A DNA stretch of 64,000 nucleotides from Streptomyces sp. CBMA152 (GTDB lineage: Bacteria; Actinomycetota; Actinomycetes; Streptomycetales; Streptomycetaceae), in NCBI RefSeq assembly GCF_014596475.1, contig NZ_MECJ01000002.1, positions 310,001 through 374,000 on the forward strand. Direction: 5' to 3'. The notes under the pieces were generated by a model. The model was not told the origin of the DNA, made no database searches, and worked only from the letters and a program-made list of their open reading frames with translations. This document shows positions 46,435 through 56,800 of the stretch, piece by piece (position 1 is the first letter of the stretch; every line of letters starts with the position of its first letter). A program made the translations under genes and the position numbers.

Positions 46435-46460
46435 GGGTCGGGGCCGTGTGGCCCCGACCC
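46435..46460 (-). terminator. Hairpin terminator at the end of the injection-system operon
   Basis: A perfect 11-bp stem GGGTCGGGGCC (46435-46445) with GGCCCCGACCC (46450-46460) and loop GTGT starts 7 bp past the stop codon at 46468. It ends the minus-strand transcription unit that begins with the sheath gene. Confidence 0.88.
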
Positions 46461-46467
46461 GCCGTCG

Positions 46468-47757
46468 TCACTTGGCGCGGCTGAAGAACTCCAGCTCCGC
46501 GATGGCCACTTGCTTGTCCTTCGTGGCGCCGTACGCCGAGCGCAGCACCAGCCGCGCGGTCACCGCGTCCCGTACGCGCACGTCGACGCGCTGGACGCCG
46601 CCGTCGTCGATGACGTGGTGCGAGGTGTGGGTCTTGCCGCCGGAGTCGGTGACCAGCAGGTCGAACTCCTGCGGGCGGGCCTGTTCGGCCTGCTGGCCCG
46701 AGCGCTTGGAGGTGCCCGGGGTGACGATCAGCGCCAGTAGGTCGGTGGGCTGGCCGAAGGTGGCCTCCAGGTACTGGCCCGCAGAGTCGCCGCCGTAACC
46801 ACTGCCCCACCAGGTGTTGGAATAGCTGTCGAAGGCGAGCTCCGGGCCGTGCCCGGCGGCCGAGTGGGACGCCTGCCAGGCGGTGGGGTGGACCGCGACG
46901 CGCTTGGAGAAGTGGTCCTGCACGGCCCGGGCGGCCGGGGGACCGCCGAGCACACCGCCGACGACCAGCGTGACGGCACCGGCGATGAGCAGGGCCCGCG
47001 CCACCCAGCGGGTGCGGTCGCGGTGGAGTGCCGGACGCTGACCCGCGTACGGGCCCGACGCGGTGTCGGCCGGGCGGGGGTCGAGCGGGTTGGCGCAGCT
47101 GCGGCAGAAGTGGCGGTGCGGCCTGTTGGGCGCGCCGCATCCGCGACACGGGGTGCCGTCCTCCGGCTCGGGCGCGGGCTGTGCGGCGCGCACACGGGGA
47201 CGCGCCGCTTCCGGGCGGGCGGGCAGCACCGTGCCGGGCTCCTGCGGCGGCGTCGGGGCGGTCGGCTCGGGGACGGGGACGAGCAGGGCCCGGGCGGCCT
47301 CGGACTCCCGCGTCCGTGTGGCGGCGGCTTCGGAGTCCCGCTCCCGTGCGGCGGCCGTTTCGGATTCCCGTTCCCGTACGGCGGGCAGCGGTGCGGTCGT
47401 CTCCTCGCGGGCGGGCCGGTCGGGTTGGGCGGCCACCGCCGGGAGTGGGGCGGTTTCCGGCTCGGCGTTCTGCGGCGGCGCCGTCTTGTCGTGAGCGGTG
47501 GCGGGTGCAGATGCGGCGGTAGATGTGGATGCGGGCGCGGGCCTTCGCGCGGGCGCGGGCGTGGCGGGCGGCTCGGCAGCGGACGCCGGTGCGGGGGTTT
47601 CCGCCGCCGGGGACGTGTCCGGCGTGGCCGAACCGGCGGGAGCCGGCGGCGTCGCACTGGTCTCCCATTTCAGGAACGCCCCGCAGGTGTCGCAGAATGA
47701 CTGGCCCATCGGGCGGGCCGGGGTTCCGCAGTCGGGGCACGAAAGGGTGGCGGACAT
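46468..47757 (-). CDS. Membrane protein with two zinc ribbons and a discoidin-like C-terminal domain (CIS-associated)
   Basis: The 429-residue protein starts with a zinc ribbon (Cys7, 10, 22, 25). A long Pro/Ala/Glu linker follows, then a second zinc ribbon (CRGCG at 204 and CRSC at 218-221) and one transmembrane helix (about 251-272). The C-terminal extracytoplasmic domain resembles the discoidin/F5-8C carbohydrate-binding fold (AFDSYSNTWWGSGYGG, YLEATFGQPTDLLALIVTPG). It starts 3 bp after the last baseplate gene, so it belongs to the injection operon. A membrane protein termed CisA is reported to link Streptomyces CIS particles to the membrane; this gene may be its homologue. Confidence 0.75.
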   Translation of the reverse strand: MSATLSCPDCGTPARPMGQSFCDTCGAFLKWETSATPPAPAGSATPDTSPAAETPAPASAAEPPATPAPARRPAPASTSTAASAPATAHDKTAPPQNAEPETAPLPAVAAQPDRPAREETTAPLPAVRERESETAAARERDSEAAATRTRESEAARALLVPVPEPTAPTPPQEPGTVLPARPEAARPRVRAAQPAPEPEDGTPCRGCGAPNRPHRHFCRSCANPLDPRPADTASGPYAGQRPALHRDRTRWVARALLIAGAVTLVVGGVLGGPPAARAVQDHFSKRVAVHPTAWQASHSAAGHGPELAFDSYSNTWWGSGYGGDSAGQYLEATFGQPTDLLALIVTPGTSKRSGQQAEQARPQEFDLLVTDSGGKTHTSHHVIDDGGVQRVDVRVRDAVTARLVLRSAYGATKDKQVAIAELEFFSRAK

Positions 47758-47760
47758 GTC

Positions 47761-48330
47761 TCAACGGCCTTCCGGAAGCGATGACGTCGAGGAGGTCACC
47801 TCGACGGTGAAGGGGAGGTGGGCCGGCCGCGACGCGGCGACCACGGCATGCAGGCGGTACGGGTCGACCTCGGCGGGCTCCGCGACCCGCAGGGTCACAT
47901 GGAGCGCGGCGCGCGGCTTGCCGGGAAACGGCCCGAGCGGCCGCGCGGACCAGGCCGCGCCGCCGCTCTCGGTGAGCTCGGGACGTACGCCGAAAGCCAG
48001 TTCCACGGCCTCGGACAGACCCCGGGCGGTGCCGCGCACCCGGTGCAGCGAGACCGCCGTGGCGACGGCGTGGCGGCGCACCGCCAACGGCTCGGTGCCG
48101 TCGAGCTCGGTGCCGACCCAGCCGGTCAGCCAGTCCACGAAGTCCTCGGGGGCCAGCGCGGGCGTGAAGTACGCCTCCAGGCAGTCGAGCACGGTGAACA
48201 GCGGGGCCAGGATCGTGTCCAGACCCGTCACGAAGCGCTGCGCGAAGTCGTCGTCGGCGTAGACGGCGGGGAGCTGGGCGCCCAGCGGCAGGGCGGAGCC
48301 GAGTCCCTCGACGGTGCCCCGGGAGCTCAT
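47761..48330 (-). CDS. eCIS tail/baseplate protein (phage tail protein I-like)
   Basis: The 189-residue cytoplasmic structural protein has pattern LPAVYADDDFAQRFVTGLDTI and FVDWLTGWVGTELDGTEPLA, followed by HRVRGTARGLSEAVELAFG, which fits the phage tail protein I / Cis12-like group that attaches at the baseplate. It is the last structural gene before the membrane protein and overlaps the baseplate J gene by 4 bp. It is a structural rather than enzymatic component. Confidence 0.78.
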   Translation of the reverse strand: MSSRGTVEGLGSALPLGAQLPAVYADDDFAQRFVTGLDTILAPLFTVLDCLEAYFTPALAPEDFVDWLTGWVGTELDGTEPLAVRRHAVATAVSLHRVRGTARGLSEAVELAFGVRPELTESGGAAWSARPLGPFPGKPRAALHVTLRVAEPAEVDPYRLHAVVAASRPAHLPFTVEVTSSTSSLPEGR

Positions 48331-50273
48331 CGGGCCTCGATCACGCGGACGCGGTGGTCGAAGGGGAACAGCAGGGCGGACGGGGCGAGTTCGATGCGGT
48401 CGGTGGCATCTCCCCGGCGGCCGGTGAGCGGGTCGGCCGAGTGCAGCAGCACCTCGTCGACCAGCTCCACGCCCGGAACGCGTTGCAGCGCGGCGAAGAT
48501 CTCGCCCGCCCGCAGCGGCCGCCCGAAGGGCCAGCCGGTGCCGTGGGCGCCGCCGGTCAACGGGTCCAGATACGAGTAGAGGACGTTGAGCGCGTCGTCG
48601 CGCACATGGTCGGCCTTGGCGGCGCGGAACGCGTGCAGCGTCGCGACGACGGTGACGCCCTGGTAGAACGGTGGGCCGACGGCGAGCCGGGTGCCCAGTG
48701 GGCGCCGCTCGTCCAGGAACGAGGTCACCCGCCCCAACAGCTCGTCGCCCGGGACCAGTTGCTCGAACCGCAGCCGCCCGCCACGGTCGGGCACCGCCTG
48801 CGGGACCACGAGCACCCGCACCGCGTTCTCGCCCGCGTCGGCCGCGTCCGCCGCCAGACAGGCGATCCGGGCGGTCTCCGGGGCCGCCCGCCGCGCCAGC
48901 TCCTCGTAGTCGCGGGCGGTCACCGCCCGCTCCTGGGCGCGCAGCGCGATCGGCGCGCGGGTCTTGGCCTCCTCGACCGTCTCGCCGTCGACACCGCCGC
49001 GCGCCGCCTCCCGGTTCTCGACCCGGGCGATGTACGGGATGGAGCTGCGCAGCACCTGGATCGTGCCCCGCGCCACATTGCCCGCCCGGCCGCCACCGGT
49101 GCCGTACCGGGCCGCCCTGATGGTGGCGCCCTTGGCCGGCACCGCCCCGAACTGCCGCAGCAGGCCGTCGGGTTCGCGCACGGCGGGTCCGAACGCGAGC
49201 TCGCCGGTCGCCGCGTCCAGGGTGAAGTGCCGGTCGAAGGGGCCGGACGCGGCGAAGTCCCCGACGTGCTCCCACTCCTCCCAGCCGTCGCCCGCCGAGA
49301 TCTCAAGACGCACCCCGCCGACGACCGGGGCGTGTGCCAGGCGCAGCCGCTGACCGGGCACACCCTCGGACTCGCCCAGGGACTCGTCGCGCACCGACTC
49401 CGCGTGCGAGACCGGGGTCGTACCGCCGATGGTGAAGGCGGACGCGCCGCGCACGGTCGGCGAGACACTGTAGAACGGCTGGCCCGCCGCTGCCGACACG
49501 ACCCGGCAGCGCAGCCAGCCCGCCTCCAGGCGGCCCATCCGGTTCAGGGTGTGGCCGCCCGGCAGGTGCAGCACCACCTCGCCGGGGCGGTTGAGGCCGC
49601 CGGTGGAGTCCTCGGCGACCTCGCACTCGGCCCAGCCGTCCGCCGTCCACGCCTCCCACACCAGCGGCGGCTGACGGGGGTCGACACCGACACCGTCGAC
49701 ACGGCTCTCCAGGCGCAGCGCGACCGTGCAGTCGGGCACGGCGGCGGACAGGCCGAAGAGCAGCACGTCGCCGGGGAGCGGGGCCGGGGTGAACACCGAC
49801 ACGTCGGTGCCGCCGAGCATGTCCTGCGAGCAGTCCTCGGGAGCCGCACCGGCAGGCTGGCGCAGTACGTGGGAGAGCTCGCAGGGAATGATCGTCAGGT
49901 CCTGCTCGGTGGCGAAGACGACCGCCTCCTCCGTCTCGGTGCGGCCGGTCGCCACCTCCGTACCCCTGGGCAGCACCACGGACTCCGGCTGCGGCGCGGA
50001 GAGCCAGAACGTGACCGAGGCGCGCGCGGCGGACGGCGGGAAGAGGGTGACGCCGAGCAGATCGAGGAACGCCAGCTGGTTCTTCTCCGGGACCCGGTTG
50101 AGGCGGTACACCAACTGGTCGGCCATGTGCGCGACCGCCTCGATGAGCGTGACACCGGGGTCGGAGACGTTGTGGTCGCTCCACTCGGGGCAGCGCTGCT
50201 GGATGTAGCGCTTGGCGTCGTCGACGAACTGCTGGAAGCGGCGGTCGTCCAGGTGGGGTGCGGGCAGGGCCAT
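48327..50273 (-). CDS. eCIS baseplate J-like protein
   Basis: The 648-residue baseplate component (T4 gp6 / P2 gpJ fold) contains LDDRRFQQFVDDAKRYIQQR, HNVSDPGVTLIEAVAHMADQLVYRLN, GAVPAKGATIRAARYGTGGGRAGNV and ERAVTARDYEELARRAAPE, which mark the wedge protein of contractile tails. It forms the ring that couples sheath contraction to the spike. It overlaps the gp25 gene by one base and the tail gene by 4 bp. Confidence 0.9.
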   Translation of the reverse strand: MALPAPHLDDRRFQQFVDDAKRYIQQRCPEWSDHNVSDPGVTLIEAVAHMADQLVYRLNRVPEKNQLAFLDLLGVTLFPPSAARASVTFWLSAPQPESVVLPRGTEVATGRTETEEAVVFATEQDLTIIPCELSHVLRQPAGAAPEDCSQDMLGGTDVSVFTPAPLPGDVLLFGLSAAVPDCTVALRLESRVDGVGVDPRQPPLVWEAWTADGWAECEVAEDSTGGLNRPGEVVLHLPGGHTLNRMGRLEAGWLRCRVVSAAAGQPFYSVSPTVRGASAFTIGGTTPVSHAESVRDESLGESEGVPGQRLRLAHAPVVGGVRLEISAGDGWEEWEHVGDFAASGPFDRHFTLDAATGELAFGPAVREPDGLLRQFGAVPAKGATIRAARYGTGGGRAGNVARGTIQVLRSSIPYIARVENREAARGGVDGETVEEAKTRAPIALRAQERAVTARDYEELARRAAPETARIACLAADAADAGENAVRVLVVPQAVPDRGGRLRFEQLVPGDELLGRVTSFLDERRPLGTRLAVGPPFYQGVTVVATLHAFRAAKADHVRDDALNVLYSYLDPLTGGAHGTGWPFGRPLRAGEIFAALQRVPGVELVDEVLLHSADPLTGRRGDATDRIELAPSALLFPFDHRVRVIEAR

Positions 50274-50713
50274 CAGTGTCGTTCGCTTTCGCCGGCTGCC
50301 GAGTCCCCCGGGGCGGGGGCTTCGTCGGGGATCACATAGAAGGGGAAGACGAGGCTGCGCGGGTTGTTGGTGCCGCGCACCGAGTACCGCACGTCGATGT
50401 GGAGCACGGTCGGCTCGTCCGGCGCCGGGGTGACCGTGACCTCCTGGACCTCGATCCTGGGCTCCCAGCGGTCGAGCGAGGCGCGCACCTCGTACCGGAT
50501 GCGCCCGGCGGTCGCGTCGTTGGCCGGCGCGAACACCAGGTCGTGCACGGCGCAGCCGAACTCGGGACGCATCGGCCGCTCACCCGGCGCGGTCGCCAGC
50601 ACCAGGCGCATGGACTCCTCGATCTCGCGGTCCCGGCGGGCCAGGGCGATACCACCGCCCGGGTCGGTGCGCAGCGGGAAGGCCCAGCCCGCGCCGACGA
50701 AGTGTTCGCTCAT
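50273..50713 (-). CDS. eCIS baseplate wedge protein, gp25-like
   Basis: The 146-residue protein shows the GPW/gp25 pattern: HFVGAGWAFPLRTDPGGGIAL, EIEESMRLVLATAPGERPMRPEFGC, and DRWEPRIEVQEVTV. It nucleates sheath assembly on the baseplate in contractile systems. It lies between the spike and baseplate J genes in the order shared with Afp/PVC loci. Confidence 0.9.
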   Translation of the reverse strand: MSEHFVGAGWAFPLRTDPGGGIALARRDREIEESMRLVLATAPGERPMRPEFGCAVHDLVFAPANDATAGRIRYEVRASLDRWEPRIEVQEVTVTPAPDEPTVLHIDVRYSVRGTNNPRSLVFPFYVIPDEAPAPGDSAAGESERH

Positions 50714-50729
50714 TGCTCGCCCAACTCCT

Positions 50730-52628
50730 TTAGAACGGGAGGCCGTTGCGGAGGGTGATACCGGTCAGCTCCACCGTCATGGCGGTGATGTTGGCGTTGC
50801 CGACGGCCTTGATCGACGCCGTGCCGAGCGCGTTGACCTCGACGGCGCCACCGGCGTTGATGGCCGCCTCGCCGCCCGCCTGGACGCCGAACTTCATCCC
50901 GGCCTTGACGTCCACGCCCATGCCCGCCTTGATGTCGACGCTGGTGCCCGCCGTCAGCTTCAGCGCGCCCGCCGCCTTCAGCGACAGATCGCCGCCCGAG
51001 CTGATGTCGACCCCGCGCGCACCGCTGATGGTGACCGTGCCGTCGCTGTCGATGGTGAGGGTGGTACGGGCCTCGTTGAGCTGGACGCTCAGCTTGCCGC
51101 CGCCGGTGCGCAGCCGGATGCCGCTGGACGCCCGCGCGGCGCCGCCGGATTCCAGCAGCTCCACGGTGTGGCCGCTGCGGGCGGTCAGCGCACGCCAGTT
51201 GATCTGCCCGCTGGTCGGGTCGACGGCCGGGATGTTGTCCGGCTCGCGGGTGGGCTTGTCGATGCCGTTGTAGAGCCCGGCGAGGACGTACGGGTGCTCG
51301 AGCGAGCCCCGGTCGAAGGCGCACAGCACCTCGTCGTTGACCTCCGGAAGCAGCAGCCCGCCGCCGCGCACCCCGCCGAACTGGGCGATACGGCACCAGT
51401 CGCTCTCGTACGTCTCGGACAGCCACGGGAAACGCAGCCGGACCCGGCCGAGGTTCATCGGGTCCTTGGTGTTGGTGACCAGCGCGACGGCCACACCCGG
51501 CATGGGCGGCGCCTGGTCGGTGCCGCCCGAGGCGAGCCCGTACAGCGAACGGAACTGGCGCCCCGAAACCGTCAGCCAGGTGGTGAACTGCTCGCCGGAG
51601 GCGAAGACATGACGGACCCCGGTCGCCGTGTACTTGCCCTCGAAGGGGAATCCGGCGCCCCTGACCGCGATCGGCACACCGGGCTTGAGCTCCGGGTTCC
51701 CGGTCACCGCGACCTCCACCTCCGCGAAGGCACCGGTGACGTCGTCGGCGAGCGCCTGGGCCGCGTGGGTGACCTCGGACTGGGTGGTGTACGGGATCGA
51801 CGTGGCGGTGATTTCCGCCGCCCCGAACGGCGTGGAGATCACGCCCGGGGTGATGTCGGCGGCGATGTCGGGGCTGGTGATCGCCGGTGCGGGGGCCGCG
51901 AGTTGCTGCTTGGTGCGCATGTCCCAGCCGCGCACATTGACCTGCTTGACCTGCCCGGCCGCGGTCATCGCGATCCGGCTGTGCAGGGTGTTGGCCCCGA
52001 AGTCCAGAACGTACGGGCTCTGGGCGGCCGGGGTGGTGTCGGCGGGGGCGCCGGAGGCCGGGTCGAGCGCGGCGAAATTGAGCTTGCCCTCGTTGTCGCA
52101 GGCCAGCCGCACATCGTTCTCGGCGGCGAGCCGCGACAGGAAGTCCCAGTCGGTGGTGTTGGGCTGCGTCGCCAGCTCGTACACCGTCGGCGTCGAGTCG
52201 ACCTTGCCGAGCGCGATCCCGTTGAGACCGGCGACGCGGCGCACGATGTCGGACGCCGTCATGTTCGGATAGCCCACCACCCGCCGGTTGCGCAGCAGCC
52301 GGTGACCCGGGTCGTAACCACGTACGACCAGATGGCGGCCGGTGCCCGGCTCGGCGTCGACCTCCAGGGCGGTCACCTCGCCGGTGAGCATCGGGTCGCC
52401 GCGCCGCCCGTCCGTGAACGGGCTCAGCACCACCTTCGCCCCGATCTTCAGCTGCGGGAACTTGGTGGTGACCATCCCGTCCTTGTCGCTGAAGGTGAGC
52501 TGGAAGGCGGACGGGACGTTGACGCTGGCGTCCACCCAGCCCTCGATGAGCCGCACGGCCAGCGGATCGGGCAGCACGGCGCCCTCGATCTGGACGTGCA
52601 GGACGGTGGTGAAGGTCTTCTCACTCAT
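50730..52628 (-). CDS. eCIS VgrG-like spike protein
   Basis: The 632-residue protein has a gp27-like N-terminal hub (VQIEGAVLPDPLAVRLIEGWVD to about residue 350) and an OB-fold region (PGVAVALVTNTKDPMNLGRVRLRFPWLS). The C-terminal beta-helix needle has repetitive Gly/Ala/Asp turns (VDIKAGMGVDVKAGMKFGVQ, AAINAGGAVEVNALG). It forms the central spike that punctures the target membrane. No enzymatic extension is visible. A separate PAAR tip gene was not found in the window. Confidence 0.9.
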   Translation of the reverse strand: MSEKTFTTVLHVQIEGAVLPDPLAVRLIEGWVDASVNVPSAFQLTFSDKDGMVTTKFPQLKIGAKVVLSPFTDGRRGDPMLTGEVTALEVDAEPGTGRHLVVRGYDPGHRLLRNRRVVGYPNMTASDIVRRVAGLNGIALGKVDSTPTVYELATQPNTTDWDFLSRLAAENDVRLACDNEGKLNFAALDPASGAPADTTPAAQSPYVLDFGANTLHSRIAMTAAGQVKQVNVRGWDMRTKQQLAAPAPAITSPDIAADITPGVISTPFGAAEITATSIPYTTQSEVTHAAQALADDVTGAFAEVEVAVTGNPELKPGVPIAVRGAGFPFEGKYTATGVRHVFASGEQFTTWLTVSGRQFRSLYGLASGGTDQAPPMPGVAVALVTNTKDPMNLGRVRLRFPWLSETYESDWCRIAQFGGVRGGGLLLPEVNDEVLCAFDRGSLEHPYVLAGLYNGIDKPTREPDNIPAVDPTSGQINWRALTARSGHTVELLESGGAARASSGIRLRTGGGKLSVQLNEARTTLTIDSDGTVTISGARGVDISSGGDLSLKAAGALKLTAGTSVDIKAGMGVDVKAGMKFGVQAGGEAAINAGGAVEVNALGTASIKAVGNANITAMTVELTGITLRNGLPF

Positions 52629-53347
52629 ACGACGCCCTCCGAGGCGGCGGGAAGAAGCAGCTCGGTGCCGGGGCGCAGCCGCATCGGGTCGTCGATCGCG
52701 TTGGCCTCGGCGATGGTGCGCCACCGGGTGGCGTCGCCGTACTCGCGCCAGGCCAGCGAGGCAAGGGTGTCCCCGGCGACCGTGCGGTGCACCCGGCGGG
52801 CCGACAGGGCGCCGGAGGTGGGGTTCTGGCGCTTGGTCTCGCTGGAGACCTCGACCAGCGCCAGCGTGCAAGTGGCGCGCAGCGGAACGCCGTTGGGGCT
52901 GAACAGGGTGTAGTTGGCGTTGACGCTGGTGACGTACGCGACGAACTGCACCGTCGAGAACGAACCCCAGCTGAACTCCACCCACGGAGGCGAGGGCGCC
53001 TTCGCGGCGACGCTCTGCGGGGTGACCTCACAGCACGAGAGCAGCAGCTCCACCTGCGTCTGCACAGTGGTGGAACTGGGCGTGCCGGACGCGTCGAGGA
53101 ACACCTGCAACTGCAGGGACGCGGGCTGCGCCCCGGTGAACTTGGGCGGCGCGCCCCGCGTGTACGCGATGGCCGGCATCACGGTCCAGCTCGCGGACCG
53201 GCCCAGCTGCACCTGCGACGGGTTGAACTGGAACTTCACCTCACCCATGAGCCCGCCCATCGAGCCGCCCAGGTCGGTGGGCGGCTGGTGGATGGCAAGG
53301 GTGGCCCGGGACAGCCCCGCGGCCTTGCCCCCGGTGGGAGCGGCCAT
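52625..53347 (-). CDS. eCIS LysM-containing hub protein
   Basis: The 240-residue protein is composed of an N-terminal tail-hub region (MGEVKFQFNPSQVQLGRSASW) and a C-terminal LysM motif of about 50 residues (VHRTVAGDTLASLAWREYGD, ANAIDDPMRLRPGTELLLP). It corresponds to Afp7/Cis7, which joins tube and spike; the LysM may bind peptidoglycan or another hub subunit. ATG 53347 lies 3 bp after the tube-like gene stop. Confidence 0.88.
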   Translation of the reverse strand: MAAPTGGKAAGLSRATLAIHQPPTDLGGSMGGLMGEVKFQFNPSQVQLGRSASWTVMPAIAYTRGAPPKFTGAQPASLQLQVFLDASGTPSSTTVQTQVELLLSCCEVTPQSVAAKAPSPPWVEFSWGSFSTVQFVAYVTSVNANYTLFSPNGVPLRATCTLALVEVSSETKRQNPTSGALSARRVHRTVAGDTLASLAWREYGDATRWRTIAEANAIDDPMRLRPGTELLLPAASEGVV

Positions 53348-53349
53348 GC

Positions 53350-53787
53350 TCAGGCACCCCCGGCGTCGGTGAAGCCGTGGTGCGCGATCTCCAGCGTCTC
53401 GGTCGCCACACCCGGGCTCGCCGGGTCGAGGGTGGGCCCCGTCCAGCGCACCGGCAGCACCTCCACGAGCCCCCACTGCGCCACGATCGAACCGTCCGCG
53501 CGCAGCGCGGCGATCTGCGCGGTGGGACGGGTGATCCCGGTCGCGAGCGACGAGATCCACGACGCGACCTTGGCGGTGTCGGCGGTCAGCGGCCGGGTGA
53601 GCCGGATGGTCGAGAACGTGACGCGGGTGGGCAGCTGCCACACAAACCCGTTGTTCCCGCCCTCCTGGTGCTGCTCCACCTCGACCTGGGACGCGAGACC
53701 GTCGCAGCCGTTGAACAGGCCGAGGTTCTGGCCGTCGATGGTCAGCGTGAAGAAGACGGTGGAACCGGGGTCAAGGGTGGTGGGCAC
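53350..53787 (-). CDS. eCIS second tube protein (T4 gp19-like)
   Basis: The 145-residue protein has the gp19/Hcp-like tail-tube pattern: STVFFTLTIDGQNLGLFNGC, QVEVEQHQEGGNNGFVWQLP and TRVTFSTIRLTRPLTAD. Together with the tube gene at 57602-58045 it gives the paired tube subunits seen in eCIS loci: a main tube and a baseplate-proximal tube initiator (Afp5/Cis5-like). It precedes the LysM hub gene. Confidence 0.85.
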   Translation of the reverse strand: MPTTLDPGSTVFFTLTIDGQNLGLFNGCDGLASQVEVEQHQEGGNNGFVWQLPTRVTFSTIRLTRPLTADTAKVASWISSLATGITRPTAQIAALRADGSIVAQWGLVEVLPVRWTGPTLDPASPGVATETLEIAHHGFTDAGGA

Positions 53788-53829
53788 AGGGTTTCTTTCG
53801 GTGTCGGGAGGGGGTTTGCGTGGCTGCGG

Positions 53830-56800
53830 TCAGCGGTCGCGGAGGCGGCCGATGCGCTCGCGGTCCCCGCGGAGCTCGGCGCGCAGCAGCCGCGACAGCG
53901 GCGCGACGAGCCGTCGGGCCAGCGCGTCCAGATCGGCGGGCTCGTCCGGGGGTTCGGGGCTGGGCGCGGCCGCCGGTTGGGGAGTTGGTGCGGATGCGGT
54001 GGGCCGGGGGGCGGGGGCGGTGCTTTGGGAGCGCTGGATGGTGGGGGTGGGTGGAGGCTGGTTGCGGAGGGTCGGCTGGATTACGGGTGTGGGTGCGGGG
54101 GGTGTCGGCTGGGGGGCGGCGGGGCGGCGCTGGACGACGGGTTGGGGGGTGGGGCGGGCGGTGACGGGGGTGGTGGCGGCGCGCTGTGGGGTGACCACGG
54201 TCGGGGGGCGTTCGGTGGCTGTGGCGGGCGTCGCCTGCCGCAGGGGTATGGGGGCGGGCGCGCCGACCGGTGCCGGGCGGTGTTGTTCGCTCGGGGTGAT
54301 CGGGCGGGACGAGGCCAACGGGCTGGATGCTGGGGCGCGTTGGATGGCGGGGGAGGGGAGACGGACGGTTCGGAGCGGGGTGAGGGGTTCGGGGGCGGGG
54401 GTCGGCTCGGGTGCGGGTGCGGGTGCCGGAGCCGGTGCTTCGGGTGTGGGTGCCTGGTGGGGTGCGGCGGGGGTGCGTTGCACGGGCGGGGGTGTGGTGG
54501 CGGGCTGGGGAGTGAGGGGGGCGCCGATGAGGGGCCTGCGGCGGGCTGCCGTTTCGGGCGCGGGGGAGGGGCCCGTGGTCGGGCTGGTGGTCGCACTCTG
54601 GCTGCGGGTCACCCGGCGTACGAGTGGCTTGCGTTGTACGGGTGCGGGGGTCGCTTCCGGGGTTGGGGCGGCCGGTACGGGGTCTGGAGTCCTCGCACCG
54701 GCGGGGGGAGCCGGTGCGAGGACGTCTTGGGTCGGCGCGGGAGGCTGTACCGCGCCGACGGGGGCGATCCGCCGCGTCGGCCTTACGGGACGCGGGGCGG
54801 ATACGAGGGAAGGGCGTATGGGTGGGGAGAGCGGCATCGTGGCGCGCTGGATCGCCGGGGAGGCGGGAGTTGCCGTGCCAAGTCCCGAGGGCGCGGCCTC
54901 GGTCCGCTGGGCGGGGTGGGTCGGCCCGGTGGGCTGGAGGGGCGCGGGGGCCGGTGCCGGGAGGCGTGCTGCCTTGCGCTGAACCGGGTCGGGGGGCGCC
55001 GGTCGGGCGACGCTGGGGGCCTGAACGTGGCTGTGGGGTACGGGAGTTGAGCGCGGCATCTCGACTCGGTGCGCGGGGTGGTCCGAGGGTGGGGTGGCGG
55101 ACGTCGGGTTGTTGTTCGCCGTGATGGCTTGCTGGATCCCGGCGCGGCGAGGCGTGGGGGGGAGGTGGGTGGGTGCGGCGGCATGTTGAATTGGTGCCGG
55201 GGCAGGGGCTGTTGACCCGGTAGGACGAGGGTTGCCCGACGCGGGTGCGGCAGAGCGCGGGGCCTCCGGGGTTGTGGCTCGCTGCGGGGTGGGCGAGTCG
55301 GGTGTGGTGGTCCGCTGAACCGTGGACGGAGTCGCCGTCGGTCCGCTCTGCCCAGTCCCCGGGCGGGCAGGGGCCGTGGGCCGCTCGACCTGCGGCGCCA
55401 GAGGCATGGCAGCACGCCGGATCGAGGGCGAGCTCTCCTTCGGCGCCTGCGGCGTTGCGGCTCGTTGGACGGCGGGTGAGGTGGTGCTGTGCGCCGTCTG
55501 GTCAATGCCCGGGCGGGCGTGCTCGGCCTGGGCGGCTGTACGTGCGGCTGCTCGCTGGACGGCAGGTGCAGGGTTGCTGTGAGCGGTCTGCTGAACGCCC
55601 GGGCGGGCAGGCCGGGTGGGTCGCTCGCTCTGCGGGGTCGTGGGTATGGCGGCCCGCTGGACTGCGGGTGACGTGGTGCTGGGTGCGGTCTGCCGAGCCT
55701 CCGGGCGGGCAGGCTCGGAGGAACGCTCGGCCGGCGACGTTGTGGCCCGCTGGATTGCGGGCGAGGCGTCGTCGGGCGCAGTCCGCCGAATCTCCGGGCG
55801 GTCGGGCGGGGTGGGGTGCCCGGTCTGAGGGGTCGTGGGTGCGGCGGTCCGCTGGACTGCGGGTGACGTGCTGTTGCGCGCTGTCTGCTGAGTACCCGAG
55901 TGGGCAGGCTCGGAGGGTCGCTCGCTCTGCGGGGTCGTCGGCGTGGCCGCGCGCTGGATGGCGGGTGGGGTGTTGATGGGTGCGGTCCGCCGAGTCGTCG
56001 GGCGGACGGGTTCGGCGGTCTTCGGCGCCGCAGGGGCGACGGCCCGCTGGGGGGTGTCGTCGGCCGCTGTCTGCTGAATCTCTCGGTGGGCAGGGCTGAT
56101 GGTCCGTGCCGAGGGCGTCGTGGTGGGCGCACCAGGTACGGCGGTGGCTCGCTGCACGCCGGGGCCATCGACCTTGGCAGCCCGTTGGATCGCAGGCCCG
56201 TCCGGCGACACCGCACGCGGTGCCTCGATGCTTGGCCGGGCCGCGGACTGCCCGGCCGACGAGGTCGGCGGAGCAGGGTGCCCCGGCACGGATTCGATCG
56301 GCCGGCGGATGGCCGGACTCGGCGCCGGGACGGCGTTCCGGGCCGGGGTCCGCTCAGCGGACGTCGAGGCCGTCCGCTCCGAGCGGCCCGGCGCGGCGGT
56401 CCGCTGGATGGCGGCCGGGTTCATGGCCGGTCCGGCCTCCGAAGCCGAGGTCGGCTCGGGGGGTGTCGGTGCCGTCCGCGCCGGGTGTCCCGGGGCGACA
56501 GCCCGCTGGACGGCGGCCGGTTCGGCCCCCGCCCCGCTGTCCGTACGGCCCGCCCTGTTGCCCGTACGGACACTCGGGCTTGAGGCCCCAGTACGGGAAG
56601 CGTCTCCGGAACGTACAGCGGCCCCAGACCTCATGACCTCGGCCGGTCCAGCCGCCTCAGCGGACTCCGCCGTCTCACGAACGGCCCCCGCCACCGGCAA
56701 CCGAAGCGCCGGCAACGGCAGCCCGGTCGGGCGGCCGGTGACCGGGGTCAGGGCGTCGCGGAGTACGCCATGCGGGGCCGAGTCGCTCACCGAGTGGCCC

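Noticed and set aside
44305-46740. 811-codon plus-strand open frame opposite the SARP regulator
   Set aside because: Low-complexity Gly/Arg/Gln composition and no domains, whereas the minus strand encodes a complete winged-helix/NB-ARC/TPR protein.
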